Below are positions 36,889 to 44,564 of a DNA stretch of 46,649 nt, in pieces. The notes below the pieces were generated by a model, which was not told the origin of the DNA, searched no databases, and saw only the letters and a program-made list of their open reading frames with translations. Source of the DNA: a virus; IMG/VR virus record IMGVR_UViG_3300042988_001300, positions 1 through 46,649 of that record; one strand, 5' to 3'. Every line of letters begins with the position of its first letter. The stretch's first letter is position 1. The translations under genes were made by a program, and so were the position numbers.

Positions 36889-37824
36889 TTAAGCCGTCAC
36901 GTTCGCGACAATGCGAACGATGTGCTTTGCGCGATATGCAACTGCCTTGTACTCGCTTGCCGCGACCACGTCAGTGTGGCGCGAGAGCGCTTGGTACTGG
37001 CTTCGGACATACGGGCGGCGCTTCCATACAACGCGGAAGCTGTCGGGTCCGAGAACCCAGCAGTCCTGGTCGCTGGTACCGTCGCTGTCGAAGTCCGCTG
37101 CGCCCTGGCGACCGATGTCGCTGGTGAGGATGCGGATGCCGAGGTAGCGGCCGATTTCGCCGTTGAGGATGGTCTCGCGGCCACCGTAGATGCTTGCGTC
37201 GACGAACTTGCTGGACTTCTCAAGCGCGATAAGGTGGTCCGGGTGAAGGACCGCGATAAGGCCAGAGAGCTCTGCGTCGGGTGCGTTCTTACGGAAGACA
37301 CGGCGCGCGTCTGCGAAGAAGTCTTCGCTGAACTGGGAGCCGGTCTTGTCAACGAGCTGACCCGAGTTGGTACCCGCGTTAACGGCAGCTTCAAGAGCGA
37401 CACGGATGTCCTTCTCAAGCTTGAGCGCGAGGCCGTAACCGAGGCGCTGCGTTGCCTCTTCCATAACGTTAACCATCGCACGCGCCATCATCTCCTCAGT
37501 AACCTGAACGGCTGCCGAGATGGTCGAGGGCGTTGCGGTGACTTCGCTCGTGGTCATTGCAGTGATGCTGACCGAGCTACCTTCGTTGACTGCAGCCGCT
37601 TCGAGGCTGATTTGGTCCCAGACCGGAAGGTGGAGGATGTCGCCACCTCGGCCGAGGAGCTCAGTGTTCTGAGCGAAAGGAAGCGCACCAAGTACGAGGC
37701 GGCTCTCCATGAACTGGAGAACGCGCGCTGCCCAGACTTCCGGAATGATGTCATCAACCGTAGTGGTCGACGTCATGTTTGCGTCGGCCGCTTGGTCCAC
37801 ATAATAAAACTGTTCGTTTGCCAT
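36889..37824 (-). CDS. Major capsid protein, HK97 fold
   Basis: The protein has 311 residues from the ATG at 37824, preceded by GGAG nine bases upstream; an earlier in-frame ATG five codons up is less likely. The order IIPEVWAARVLQFMESRLVL (N-arm helix), DILHLPVWDQISLEAAAVNE (E-loop), AVQVTEEMMARAMVNVMEEA and RLGYGLALKLEKDIRVALEA (spine helix), then VLHPDHLIALEKSSKFVDAS and GRYLGIRILTSDI in the P/A domains, is that of HK97-like capsid proteins of marine viruses. It follows protease and scaffold genes. Confidence 0.88.
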   Translation of the reverse strand: MANEQFYYVDQAADANMTSTTTVDDIIPEVWAARVLQFMESRLVLGALPFAQNTELLGRGGDILHLPVWDQISLEAAAVNEGSSVSITAMTTSEVTATPSTISAAVQVTEEMMARAMVNVMEEATQRLGYGLALKLEKDIRVALEAAVNAGTNSGQLVDKTGSQFSEDFFADARRVFRKNAPDAELSGLIAVLHPDHLIALEKSSKFVDASIYGGRETILNGEIGRYLGIRILTSDIGRQGAADFDSDGTSDQDCWVLGPDSFRVVWKRRPYVRSQYQALSRHTDVVAASEYKAVAYRAKHIVRIVANVTA

Positions 37825-37843
37825 TGTTGTTTTCTCCACGCCT

Positions 37844-38266
37844 TTAGCGTGCGTTGGGATTCAAGAAACGCTTAGTTGCCTGTTCAAACTCGTCAGTGCG
37901 GATACCTAGCTTGCCATCCTCTGACTTCGTGAACGGGTTTGTCGTGTTACTGATACCCTTACGAGTGTGATTTCCTTGGACAGGAGCAGCCTTAAGTGCT
38001 GCAATCTCTGCCTCAAGCTTTGTAATGCGCTCGGACTCCGCCTTCTTGGCGAGGGTCTCAAGACGCTGATTTTGGGCTCGTTCAAACTCTGCGCGTGCTT
38101 CGTTTAGGGCTCGTTCGTAGATTTCCTTGTTGTCTACGGGAGCCTTTGCCTTGACTGCGCCAACGAGTTTTTCGAGCTCTTCGGTAGTGATGACGATGTC
38201 GTTATCCTTCTTAGGGGTCTCGGCAACGTTTTCCATCACGGGCGTTTCCTTTTGGTCGTCCGTCAT
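37844..38266 (-). CDS. Scaffold-like protein
   Basis: The protein has 140 residues, acidic at the start and then a long coiled coil (about residues 45-95: IYERALNEARAEFERAQNQR, LETLAKKAESERITKLEAEI), followed by a Pro/Asn-rich stretch and a short C-terminal segment. Length, composition and position directly before the major capsid gene match scaffolding proteins, which the prohead protease would remove. Confidence 0.68.
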   Translation of the reverse strand: MTDDQKETPVMENVAETPKKDNDIVITTEELEKLVGAVKAKAPVDNKEIYERALNEARAEFERAQNQRLETLAKKAESERITKLEAEIAALKAAPVQGNHTRKGISNTTNPFTKSEDGKLGIRTDEFEQATKRFLNPNAR

Positions 38267-38268
38267 GT

Positions 38269-38592
38269 TTAGGACCTCTCCGCAAGGATGCCGGTGTAGA
38301 CCTGGATACGGTCTTCGAGCTGGGCGAGGATGCCCTCAAGCTCGATAATCTTGAGCTTGTCTTCCACCTCATCAACTACCTGAGAGTTCTTCCAGAACTC
38401 GGGTTGCTGTTGAAACGAGAGACCAGCCTTGAAATCAGGACCGGGGCCGTAGTGCGCCGCCTTGATGTCAGCGAGGTTTCGACGGGCCTCAAGGGCCTTG
38501 GTGAGTAGCGCTCGCTGTCGCATAGCAGCATCGCGGTTACGCTCTGCCTGCTTTCGTTGCTCTGCTGTTGGTTTATTTTCTTGTTCAGTCAT
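38269..38592 (-). CDS. Hypothetical helical protein in the head module, 107 aa
   Basis: The ATG at 38592 is chosen because GGAGATT lies six bases upstream; an earlier TTG exists. The protein is basic then acidic, fully helical (KQAERNRDAAMRQRALLTKA, EDKLKIIELEGILAQLEDRI), with a short non-helical middle (HYGPGPDFKAGLSF). It lies between protease and scaffold and may assist prohead assembly. Confidence 0.55.
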   Translation of the reverse strand: MTEQENKPTAEQRKQAERNRDAAMRQRALLTKALEARRNLADIKAAHYGPGPDFKAGLSFQQQPEFWKNSQVVDEVEDKLKIIELEGILAQLEDRIQVYTGILAERS

Positions 38593-38615
38593 GTTCAATC
38601 TCCTAAATTGCTGCC

Positions 38616-39263
38616 TTACGCAGCTCGAACGTTAGTTATGCGGTTCATGGGCTGCTTTGGTTTGTTCGTGAATACGAACCCCTTAAGCACGCCGCCTCCC
38701 ATGAACGTGGTCTTCTTTCCCTGGATAAGCGCCTGGTCTACTGGAAAGAGCGCCTCAAGCGATAGTGCGCGGAACTTATCCACTACCCACTCGTACCCGG
38801 TCTTCATCTTGGCGGTTATCCAAAGGCGACCGTTCTCGACACGGGCAGTTACCCATTCGGTAACCGACTCGGTCATATTGCGCTCTTTTGTTTCTCGGAA
38901 CTTCTTGTGCTCGTCAGTGTATCCGCCGATGCCTTGAGTGTTGATTTGGTGAGCAAATCCTTCAAGGGCCTTGGTAGAGAACGCCTGGTTGTGCATGTCC
39001 GGCTCCGGACTTGCGAGTATAGCGTCTACGATAACGCCTTTCTCTCCTGCCTGGTCTACGCGTATTGTCTTTATGTCAAACGAGTAAAGCTTTGTCGTGC
39101 AGTTAGTGAAATCTGATTCTTGTGCAACCGCGATACCTTCTCCAACGTACTTCATGCGTGAGAGAGTGGCGAGAGCCGCGACCTTAGCCGCGGTGCTCTC
39201 ATCGTGACCCGAGATGCGGGCCTGGTTGTATACTCCACGGTGGAATGTGCGAATGGTATTCAT
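38616..39263 (-). CDS. Prohead maturation protease
   Basis: The protein has 215 residues. The core follows the herpes/HK97 protease order: the strand YSFDIKTIRVDQ, GVIVDAILASPEPDMHNQAF with the typical D/N-x-HN-x-x-F turn, GYTDEHKKF with catalytic His119, and FRALSLEALFPV with Ser168 as nucleophile candidate. It lies between portal and capsid genes and its start overlaps the portal stop (ATGA). It cleaves scaffold and capsid arms during maturation. Confidence 0.8.
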   Translation of the reverse strand: MNTIRTFHRGVYNQARISGHDESTAAKVAALATLSRMKYVGEGIAVAQESDFTNCTTKLYSFDIKTIRVDQAGEKGVIVDAILASPEPDMHNQAFSTKALEGFAHQINTQGIGGYTDEHKKFRETKERNMTESVTEWVTARVENGRLWITAKMKTGYEWVVDKFRALSLEALFPVDQALIQGKKTTFMGGGVLKGFVFTNKPKQPMNRITNVRAA

Positions 39264-40699
39264 GGTGAAACTCCGCGAGCGAGTAGCTCTCGTGCGCGTT
39301 TGTTTAGCTCAGGGTCGATTACTTGACCCGACGTGAGGCGCTCAAAGGCCTCCTCAACTTCATCAACAGACTGAGTTACGAGTTGGTTACTTCTTGTAGT
39401 GCCGGAGCTGCCGGTACCTACGCGCTTGTTTGATGCCCCTTCGCTCTTTCCCTTTCGTGATGGGGCCGAACCGCTATTCGTTAGCTGGTTCTTGTCCATC
39501 TTTGTCGGGGACTCGAAGAAGTCAGGATTGAAGAAGTCGTCAGGAAGCGGTACTCCCTGCTCCTCCATCCATTCGATAAGCTTCTCCGGCTTGGCCCCCA
39601 TAGCCTTAAGCTGAACCGCCATGTCTATGACGTCCTTTGCGCTCTTGTCATCGATGGGGTTGAAGTAGAATTCAACACTCTTGAAACCAAGTTTCGGGAG
39701 GAGCTCGTGGTTGATAGTGTCTTCGACGTATTTCTGAAGTGAGCGGATGTGCGTGTTGAACGCCTTGTAGGTCTGCTGCTCTCCGCTTGCTCGTCCCGAG
39801 TTGTCGGGGATTCCTGCCATGATGGGAGGAACCTGCATCAACGTCAGTATGCGAAGGTCGATTGCCGTCATGAGTTCAAGGAAGCGCGGGCCGTCCTCGA
39901 AATTCATCAAAGCGTCATGCTCTACCCCGTCGCCAAACCATACGTAAGGCTTATCGGGGTCCTTTATGGTGAGTCGGTACTCGGCCAGGCTACGCTTGAC
40001 GTCCTCGTCGATAGTACCCTTGGGGAAGTGGACCTTGTCTCGGAACAGGTTCTTCTTGAACATGCGCCAGATGTGGTCCTTGAGCTTGATTTTGATACCA
40101 ACTAGCGAGTCGATTGGCTTGATTGGAATCTCGCCCCAGAGGCTTGTAGTGAAGCGGTCGAAGCGGAAGTGTACTACCTCATCAGGAGTGAAGGATACGT
40201 CAACGCCGCCCGCGCTTTTCTGTACAAACGCTGTCGGTATACCGTGACCGTCCGGGTCCACGATTTCCATTTCGGTAGTCTCAAGAACGTACAACTCAGT
40301 TGAGCCGTCGTCTTGCTTGGCTATTTCTATGAACGCGTTACCGAGCGGAACTCCATTGAAGAACAAGTGCCGCAGGAGCGAGTCGAAGTTAACGTCCTTG
40401 AAAAGGTTTTTCGCTCGTTGAAGCTCCTGCTTGTTCTTTCCGTCGAGGTAAAAACCCCGTCCGGTAGCTGCGTCGGTCTTGATTACTGTTGAAGCATAGA
40501 CCGTCTCATCATTACGGACGACATATACCACGCTCGAAAGACGGTATTGTGATGGTGTGATGCCTACCGTTGTCGCGTTACGTCGCCCAATTGCGGACTG
40601 AGCCGCGTCGATAGTCCGACCTCTGCCGGCCTGGTCAACTGCGAGTGTGTCATTCCACTGGTCGTAGAAAGTTGACACGCTTTGTTTCTGTTTAGCCAT
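39260..40699 (-). CDS. Portal protein
   Basis: The protein has 479 residues. LSSVVYVVRNDETVYASTVI near residue 55, FNGVPLGNAFIEIAK, FTPDEVVHFRFDRFTTSLWG (the 'evvHfr' strand of portals), a wing region, then LRILTLMQVPPIMAGIPDNS and YVEDTINHELLPKLGF match phage portal proteins of the HK97/SPP1 class. The C-terminal 100 residues are disordered, Ser/Lys-rich, with a final helix. It lies between terminase and protease, the normal order. Confidence 0.85.
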   Translation of the reverse strand: MAKQKQSVSTFYDQWNDTLAVDQAGRGRTIDAAQSAIGRRNATTVGITPSQYRLSSVVYVVRNDETVYASTVIKTDAATGRGFYLDGKNKQELQRAKNLFKDVNFDSLLRHLFFNGVPLGNAFIEIAKQDDGSTELYVLETTEMEIVDPDGHGIPTAFVQKSAGGVDVSFTPDEVVHFRFDRFTTSLWGEIPIKPIDSLVGIKIKLKDHIWRMFKKNLFRDKVHFPKGTIDEDVKRSLAEYRLTIKDPDKPYVWFGDGVEHDALMNFEDGPRFLELMTAIDLRILTLMQVPPIMAGIPDNSGRASGEQQTYKAFNTHIRSLQKYVEDTINHELLPKLGFKSVEFYFNPIDDKSAKDVIDMAVQLKAMGAKPEKLIEWMEEQGVPLPDDFFNPDFFESPTKMDKNQLTNSGSAPSRKGKSEGASNKRVGTGSSGTTRSNQLVTQSVDEVEEAFERLTSGQVIDPELNKRARELLARGVSP

Positions 40700-40748
40700 G
40701 AAATGTGACGAGAAGCGCTACGAACTCTTCGGATAGGTGACTAGTAGC

Positions 40749-41021
40749 TTATAAAGACTTGATATTTTCGTTGCGCGGAGCAGAGATGCCGTATCTCTTT
40801 CCGTGCTTTTTGCATCCTTCGCGGCTCCCGTAGTAGAGCCACGATACCTTGAACTCTTGTATCTTGTCCAGATTGTCAAGAACCCAACGTGGTTGGGATA
40901 GAACGAGGTCAAGACACGCGGCATATCCATCCTCTTCGTCCTCGATGTTATCGAAGACGATTTTCCCGTACTGGTTGACCTGGTACGTATACTGCTTTCC
41001 CATTCCAGGTCTAACTGTCAT
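40749..41021 (-). CDS. Hypothetical protein, 90 aa
   Basis: Starts at the ATG 41021, which overlaps the end of the upstream small gene by 11 bases. Contains VNQYGKIVFDNIEDEEDGYA, CLDLVLSQPRWVLDNLDKIQ and a basic tail. SWLYYGSREGCKKHGKRYG holds Cys and His but no clear zinc motif. Position between terminase and portal; function unknown. A GTG at 41072 gives a longer frame but would overlap the upstream gene almost entirely. Confidence 0.6.
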   Translation of the reverse strand: MTVRPGMGKQYTYQVNQYGKIVFDNIEDEEDGYAACLDLVLSQPRWVLDNLDKIQEFKVSWLYYGSREGCKKHGKRYGISAPRNENIKSL

Positions 41022-41178
41022 AGTTACTCGCGCGGGTTCGCACGCTACCCGAAATTTCAAAACCCCCCTCACTTGGGTGGGGAAGCGTACCGGTCATAGG
41101 AGCATAGGTTACTGAATACTTTTCACCGTACTCTGAGAGAAGTCTCTCCCAATCTTTTTTGTTGTTGCGGTTTTTCAT
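41011..41178 (-). CDS. Small hypothetical protein, 55 aa
   Basis: The ATG at 41178 is ten bases downstream of a perfect palindrome (41188-41205), and the frame ends with TAG at 41013-41011, inside the next gene. The N-terminal half is basic (MKNRNNKKDWERLLSEYGEK); the rest is polar (MTGTLPHPSEGGFEISGS). It explains an otherwise empty 130-base stretch. No family recognised. Confidence 0.5.
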   Translation of the reverse strand: MKNRNNKKDWERLLSEYGEKYSVTYAPMTGTLPHPSEGGFEISGSVRTRASNYDS

Positions 41179-41187
41179 GTTACTTTT

Positions 41188-41205
41188 ATGTTACATATGT
41201 AACAT
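41188..41205. promoter_or_regulatory. 18-base perfect palindrome
   Basis: ATGTTACATATGTAACAT is perfectly palindromic. It lies in the short gap after the terminase stop. The core ACATATGTAAC also occurs at 2605-2615 in the first control region. It may be an operator or an RNA hairpin that shapes expression after the terminase gene. Confidence 0.5.
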
Positions 41206-41209
41206 TTAC

Positions 41210-42811
41210 CTACCACTCAAACGTCACGAAACGGACGCGGTTGGTTTCCTCTTGAAGGAAGAAGTACAAGCTCATTACGAAACCGTCAATCAGGTCGTCG
41301 GTTCCTCCTGGAGCGTGTTCGATTATCGTGTGCACCTTTCCTTGACTGAACTGCATGCCGAGCATTTCCTTCTTCAGCTCGTCATCGACATAGGAGCGAA
41401 TCTCTCCGCGGTTCAAGGCAGCGCGGAACGCTCCGTACTTCTTTACCTTGTCAGTGGCGAACTTCATAGGCTCGACATTCCACCCTCGGTCGCGCATAGC
41501 GTTGATGCGGTACCATCCCGCAGGACAGTCGTCCGGTACGATGCGCTGCACATTGAATTTCTTAAGAAGGTCTGCTATGTCTTCGAGGAGAGAACCGTCC
41601 CCGTTGATGGGGTAGCGGTGGTGATACAAGCGGGTCATCATACCGGTCTTCTCATCCATCTCTGAAATGGTGACGGTTGTGTGAGAGAGCTTCTCCCCGC
41701 CGAAGTCGATGCCCATGTCGCACTTCTTTGCGTACGCGTCGAACTTTCCGTAGCCGTCAGAGAATATCCTCTTGACTGCTTCAGGTTCAAAATACGCTGT
41801 TTCTCCCTTCACGAACTGACAGTAGTAGTTGAGTAGAGCCTCGTTGTACCGACCCGCCTTGCGCAGTTCCTCGATATCTTCTTGTATAGACTGATACTGT
41901 GAGGGATTCTCAATCTTGATTGACTCGCACGTAAACATTACACGGTCGATGTGAGGATTGTCCAAGGTACCGTCCACGTTACAGAGTTCGTAGAAGAACC
42001 CGCGAGCAAACCATGGAGTGGACGAGTAGAAGCGGATTGCCGCGTTTGCCTTCGCGGTCGGAGCAAGGTGCTTGTAGTGGGTGTCGTCGGAGAAGTTGTC
42101 TGCCATACCACACTCGTCTTCGAGAATCAGACAACCAGTCTGGCCAAGTACCTTCCCTGTTGGAGGGTACGACTTGAGTACAGGACCGAGTACTGCTCCT
42201 GCGAGGATGTACTGCCCGTGCACTTCCGCTTTCTGTCTCTTGAAGGTGATGGAGGATGCGCTGTTTCCTGTGCCTTCATCAAGCAAGCTACTGAAGAATC
42301 CCTTGAACTTCTCGCTACGCTTACCAAATACAGGGTTTCCTGCAGTGTCAAGGTAGGTTCGCTCCATGAAGTCGTCTCCTAAAAGCATCAAGTCTTTGAC
42401 CTTAAGTAGGAGCTCTGTTGCCTGTTTATCGGTAGCCGATACCACCAGTACGGATGTTCTGTGGTCTGACTTACCGGGAAGCTTGTTGAACACGCACGCC
42501 CACAAGGATATTGCTGCAACGAAGGTCGATTTACCTTGCTGTCGTCCAGTGAAGAGTAGGTATTGACGGATTAGCCGGTTGCGCTTCTCAGGGTCTTTTT
42601 CAAGAAGTGCCGCTCGCGCCCGCGTCCAGGCATACACTTGCCACGCGTACAGCCGCAGTCCCAGCATCTTCTCACAGAAGTAAGGAAAGTTCTCGCTCGC
42701 CTCGGCAATCATTCCCTTGCCTGGAGTCCCTGCACGCTCCTTGTCCATTGCCGCGATGAACGCCTCATCAACCACCATCTCTTTCAGAGGACCCATTAGC
42801 ACATTACTCAT
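41210..42811 (-). CDS. Terminase large subunit
   Basis: The protein has 533 residues. ATPase domain: LLFTGRQQGKSTFVA (86-100) with Lys94 as Walker A, and CLILEDECGM (227-236) as Walker B with the catalytic Glu. A coupling-type SST motif appears in IRFYSSTPW (260-268). Nuclease domain: DMGIDFGG (365-372), IVPDDCPAG, and GTDDLIDGF near the C-terminus supply the three acidic sites of the RNase H-like nuclease. It packages DNA through the portal. A small subunit is not recognisable; the gene two places upstream is a candidate by position. Confidence 0.92.
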   Translation of the reverse strand: MSNVLMGPLKEMVVDEAFIAAMDKERAGTPGKGMIAEASENFPYFCEKMLGLRLYAWQVYAWTRARAALLEKDPEKRNRLIRQYLLFTGRQQGKSTFVAAISLWACVFNKLPGKSDHRTSVLVVSATDKQATELLLKVKDLMLLGDDFMERTYLDTAGNPVFGKRSEKFKGFFSSLLDEGTGNSASSITFKRQKAEVHGQYILAGAVLGPVLKSYPPTGKVLGQTGCLILEDECGMADNFSDDTHYKHLAPTAKANAAIRFYSSTPWFARGFFYELCNVDGTLDNPHIDRVMFTCESIKIENPSQYQSIQEDIEELRKAGRYNEALLNYYCQFVKGETAYFEPEAVKRIFSDGYGKFDAYAKKCDMGIDFGGEKLSHTTVTISEMDEKTGMMTRLYHHRYPINGDGSLLEDIADLLKKFNVQRIVPDDCPAGWYRINAMRDRGWNVEPMKFATDKVKKYGAFRAALNRGEIRSYVDDELKKEMLGMQFSQGKVHTIIEHAPGGTDDLIDGFVMSLYFFLQEETNRVRFVTFEW

Positions 42812-42989
42812 TGATAATTACCTCTCCGCTTTCATTGCAGGGAACTGAGACTCCCCATCCGCACCCTTGGGTACAGTGGAACGTCATATCCCATGCAGTC
42901 ACGAGACGAACCTGTCCAACTCTCTTTGCCCAATCAAACTGCTGCGCATAAAGAGGACCCCCGCAGCCAGGACACTTAGCATACGTCAT
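42804..42989 (-). CDS. Zinc-ribbon protein, 61 aa
   Basis: Two cysteine pairs, CPGCGG near the start and CTQGCG about 30 residues later, with HC just before, form a zinc ribbon. The segment between is a WAKRVGQVRLVTAWDM strand region. Four-base overlap with the gene before and eight-base overlap with the terminase gene after it. Zinc ribbons at this place may help DNA recognition in packaging, but that is conjecture. Confidence 0.65.
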   Translation of the reverse strand: MTYAKCPGCGGPLYAQQFDWAKRVGQVRLVTAWDMTFHCTQGCGWGVSVPCNESGEVIINE

Positions 42990-43276
42990 TCAATCACCAC
43001 ATCACGGTACGCGGCAGCCGCCAAGTTCTCCTTGATTGACTTGTCACTGTACCCATTATCAGACGCTACAATAGTCCCTGTAGAAGGACTAAACACTGGA
43101 GACTGCTTAAACTTCCCTTTATCAACAGGGTTAGGCATACGGTAGAGTAGCACCGGGCGGTTCCAAGCACCGGTTATCACATTCTCAAATCCTTTCACAG
43201 GAGTGAAGAACAGGTTACCTTCATCATCAATGAAGTGAATGCTCTTTTTACTACTACTCAGTTTAACAACAGCCAT
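42986..43276 (-). CDS. Hypothetical protein, 96 aa
   Basis: Strand-rich N-terminal half (AVVKLSSSKKSIHFIDDEGN, LFFTPVKGFENVITGAW), a middle loop and a C-terminal helix (SDKSIKENLAAAAYRDVVIE). It is preceded by the tRNA gene and followed by the zinc-ribbon and terminase genes. By position a terminase small subunit would fit, but no helix-turn-helix is apparent. Family not recognised. Confidence 0.6.
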   Translation of the reverse strand: MAVVKLSSSKKSIHFIDDEGNLFFTPVKGFENVITGAWNRPVLLYRMPNPVDKGKFKQSPVFSPSTGTIVASDNGYSDKSIKENLAAAAYRDVVIE

Positions 43277-43299
43277 ATTATCAGAACTTTAACCTAAAA

Positions 43300-43371
43300 C
43301 GGACCGAGAAGGTATCGAACCTCCGACTTCCACCTTAACAGGGTGGCGCTCTACCCCTGAGCTATCGGCCC
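43300..43371 (-). tRNA. tRNA-Asn (anticodon GTT)
   Basis: Reads GGGCCGA for the 5' acceptor strand, pairing with TCGGTCC, and a discriminator G. D-stem GCTC/GAGC with loop AGGGGTA; anticodon stem CCACC/GGTGG with loop CTGTTAA; five-base variable loop; T-stem GGAGG/CCTTC with loop TTCGATA. All stems pair, with one or two G-U pairs. CCA is not encoded, and a run of four T follows, a usual archaeal stop signal. It lies one base after the stop codon of the upstream gene and is therefore cut out of the late message. It may supply Asn decoding or replace a cleaved host tRNA. Confidence 0.95.
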
Positions 43372-43372
43372 A

Positions 43373-43681
43373 CTATACGCGAGACTTAATCGGGTTAGCA
43401 ACACACCAAGAAAACTTGGCCTCAGCAAGCCCAAGCGACTGGTAAAACCAACCATACCTACCAAATTCTTCATTACCAGCCAAGATTTCACGGGTAGGGG
43501 TCTCAGCCAGGACCTCATTAGACCAGGAGTGTGGGTCAGATTTTCGACGAACTCGGTGAACCTCATGTCCAACTACCTCCCCACCAGAAATAACGGCGTA
43601 TAGCGCGTTTTTCTCATCACGCTTAGAAAGCCGGTAAGATAACTTGTTCTTATTGAAAGACAAAGGGACAGTAATTAGCAT
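43373..43681 (-). CDS. First late-operon gene, leaderless, 102 aa, unknown
   Basis: Start set to the ATG at 43681 because the TATA box centre (43707) is 26 bases upstream. A longer frame from 43705 would lie inside the promoter. It begins MLITVPLSFNKNKLSYRLSK and continues DEKNALYAVISGGEVVGHEV, with basic VHRVRRKSD and a Trp/Phe-rich middle (YGWFYQSLGLAEAKFSWCV). No motif recognised. As the first product of the late promoter it could be a late regulator or abundant virion protein. Its stop is followed after one base by tRNA-Asn. Confidence 0.65.
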   Translation of the reverse strand: MLITVPLSFNKNKLSYRLSKRDEKNALYAVISGGEVVGHEVHRVRRKSDPHSWSNEVLAETPTREILAGNEEFGRYGWFYQSLGLAEAKFSWCVANPIKSRV

Positions 43682-43689
43682 AATACCTA

Positions 43690-43711
43690 TATACGCATTC
43701 ATCATATATAA
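43690..43711 (-). promoter_or_regulatory. Late promoter, copy 2 (late operon)
   Basis: Minus-strand sequence starting TTATATATGATGAATGCGTA, identical over 22 bases to 2550-2571. TTATATAT is centred 26 bases before the ATG at 43681, so the message would be leaderless. It stands at the head of the whole minus-strand late block. Confidence 0.75.
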
Positions 43712-43907
43712 GCTTTGTGAATGATATAGCAGATTGTAGCTAAATAACGAAGAATAGAAGACTTTTTAGCCATATTTCTAAGACTTAAGATAAATTTCTA
43801 GAACTTAAGTCCTCCTCTATCCTCCCTGCTTATCCCACCTATGTAAATTCTTGAAGTTGTATCACTTGTTAGTGACGAATGGGGATATCATAATTACCAT
43901 ATATGAC

Positions 43908-43923
43908 ATATATGTACATATGT
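43908..43923. promoter_or_regulatory. 16-base operator-like motif, copy 2
   Basis: ATATATGTACATATGT, identical to 2596-2611 and 44013-44028. Confidence 0.55.
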
Positions 43924-44012
43924 TGTATGTTAGTATGTGAGTGTATGTACTTATTGTACTTGTTTCTATGTTAGTGTGTACTGTACATATACCACACATA
44001 CACACATATGAT

Positions 44013-44028
44013 ATATATGTACATATGT
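44013..44028. promoter_or_regulatory. 16-base operator-like motif, copy 3
   Basis: ATATATGTACATATGT, 105 bases after copy 2. Further CATATGT and ACATATGT half-sites follow immediately. Confidence 0.55.
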
Positions 44029-44156
44029 CCCATATGTAACATATGTTATTATTTACTGATGAGTAACTTATCCCGCAAGAATTAGTAATTACCATATGGA
44101 ATATATTGTCTGGTATATATGTTATAGAATTATATTCCATAGAGACAATAAAAACA

Positions 44157-44212
44157 CTTATAACCCCTCTTCCCCATTCCATAGGTATATCTCGCAAGAA
44201 AGCGAGGAGGAA
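44157..44212 (+). promoter_or_regulatory. Probable early promoter, leader hairpin and ribosome site
   Basis: TATA-like CTTATAA near 44157-44163 would start RNA near 44188-44191. There CTCGC-AAGAAA-GCGAG (44191-44206) forms a hairpin that ends at the strong Shine-Dalgarno GAGGAGG, seven to nine bases before the ATG at 44219. Other TATA-like words upstream make the exact box uncertain. Confidence 0.4.
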
Positions 44213-44218
44213 ACAAAC

Positions 44219-44410
44219 ATGACACAAACCATAGGACAAGCAGCCGACAAACTAGCACAAGAGTACTTTACACTCTACCAAACCTTACGCAAGGATTTCG
44301 ACAAAGAGCAAGCCCAGAACCTCGCACTCCACGACCTAGTAGTAAAGCAACTAGTCGCGGAGTTTGCACAAGAGAAGCTTAAGCAACTCATAGCAAAGGT
44401 GAACGCATGA
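44219..44410 (+). CDS. First early gene, 63 aa helical protein
   Basis: The ATG at 44219 has GAGGAGG upstream; the in-frame extension to 44096 crosses the promoter and is rejected. Fully helical and amphipathic (TIGQAADKLAQEYFTLYQTL, then ALHDLVVKQLVAEFAQEKLK). Its stop overlaps the next ATG. As the first early product it may be an abundant host-takeover factor; function unknown. Confidence 0.6.
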   Translation: MTQTIGQAADKLAQEYFTLYQTLRKDFDKEQAQNLALHDLVVKQLVAEFAQEKLKQLIAKVNA

Positions 44411-44562
44411 TAACCCCAACCCAGAGCATAAGCGACACGTACCGCATGGTGCAAGCCTTGCGCCCAGTGTGCGCACACCTGTATATTAACACTGTAAGCG
44501 TCACCGACAGCACCGGCAAGAGAACCCGCACGTTCTGCGCCCGTTGCAACGAGAGGGTGTAA
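44407..44562 (+). CDS. Small zinc-binding early protein, 51 aa
   Basis: ATGA overlap with the first early gene. One Cys-His pair (PVCAHLY) and a C-terminal CARC make a plausible single zinc site; a strand region (NTVSVTDSTGKRTRTF) lies between. Its stop is followed by the next ATG two bases later, within reach of GAGAGGGTG. Confidence 0.55.
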   Translation: MITPTQSISDTYRMVQALRPVCAHLYINTVSVTDSTGKRTRTFCARCNERV

Positions 44563-44564
44563 AC

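Larger units (their letters stand above)
43712..44218. other. Divergent AT-rich control region
   Basis: About 500 bases without a gene between the late (minus) and early (plus) blocks. It holds two exact copies of a 16-base operator-like motif (43908-43923, 44013-44028), a stretch of related CATATATG/TACATATG half-sites from about 43895 to 44050, and a 12-base palindrome TAACATATGTTA (about 44037-44048). Repeated AT-rich words next to the early promoter also suit a replication origin. The minus-strand frame across it (43862-44239) is low in complexity and rejected as a gene. Confidence 0.55.

Noticed and set aside
36922-37875. A 317-codon plus-strand frame opposite the major capsid gene
   Set aside because: It mirrors the third-position bias of the capsid gene, has no ribosome site or promoter, and the capsid reading is certain. 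Antisense shadow.
43895-44050. CRISPR-like array suggested by repeated CATATATG words
   Set aside because: Repeats are short, irregularly spaced and AT-rich, without constant spacers. Better read as operator half-sites.
43862-44239. A 125-codon minus-strand frame rich in Ile, Tyr, Ser and Thr
   Set aside because: It arises from the repeated CATATATG/TACATATG words of the control region and crosses the early promoter. Low-complexity artefact.
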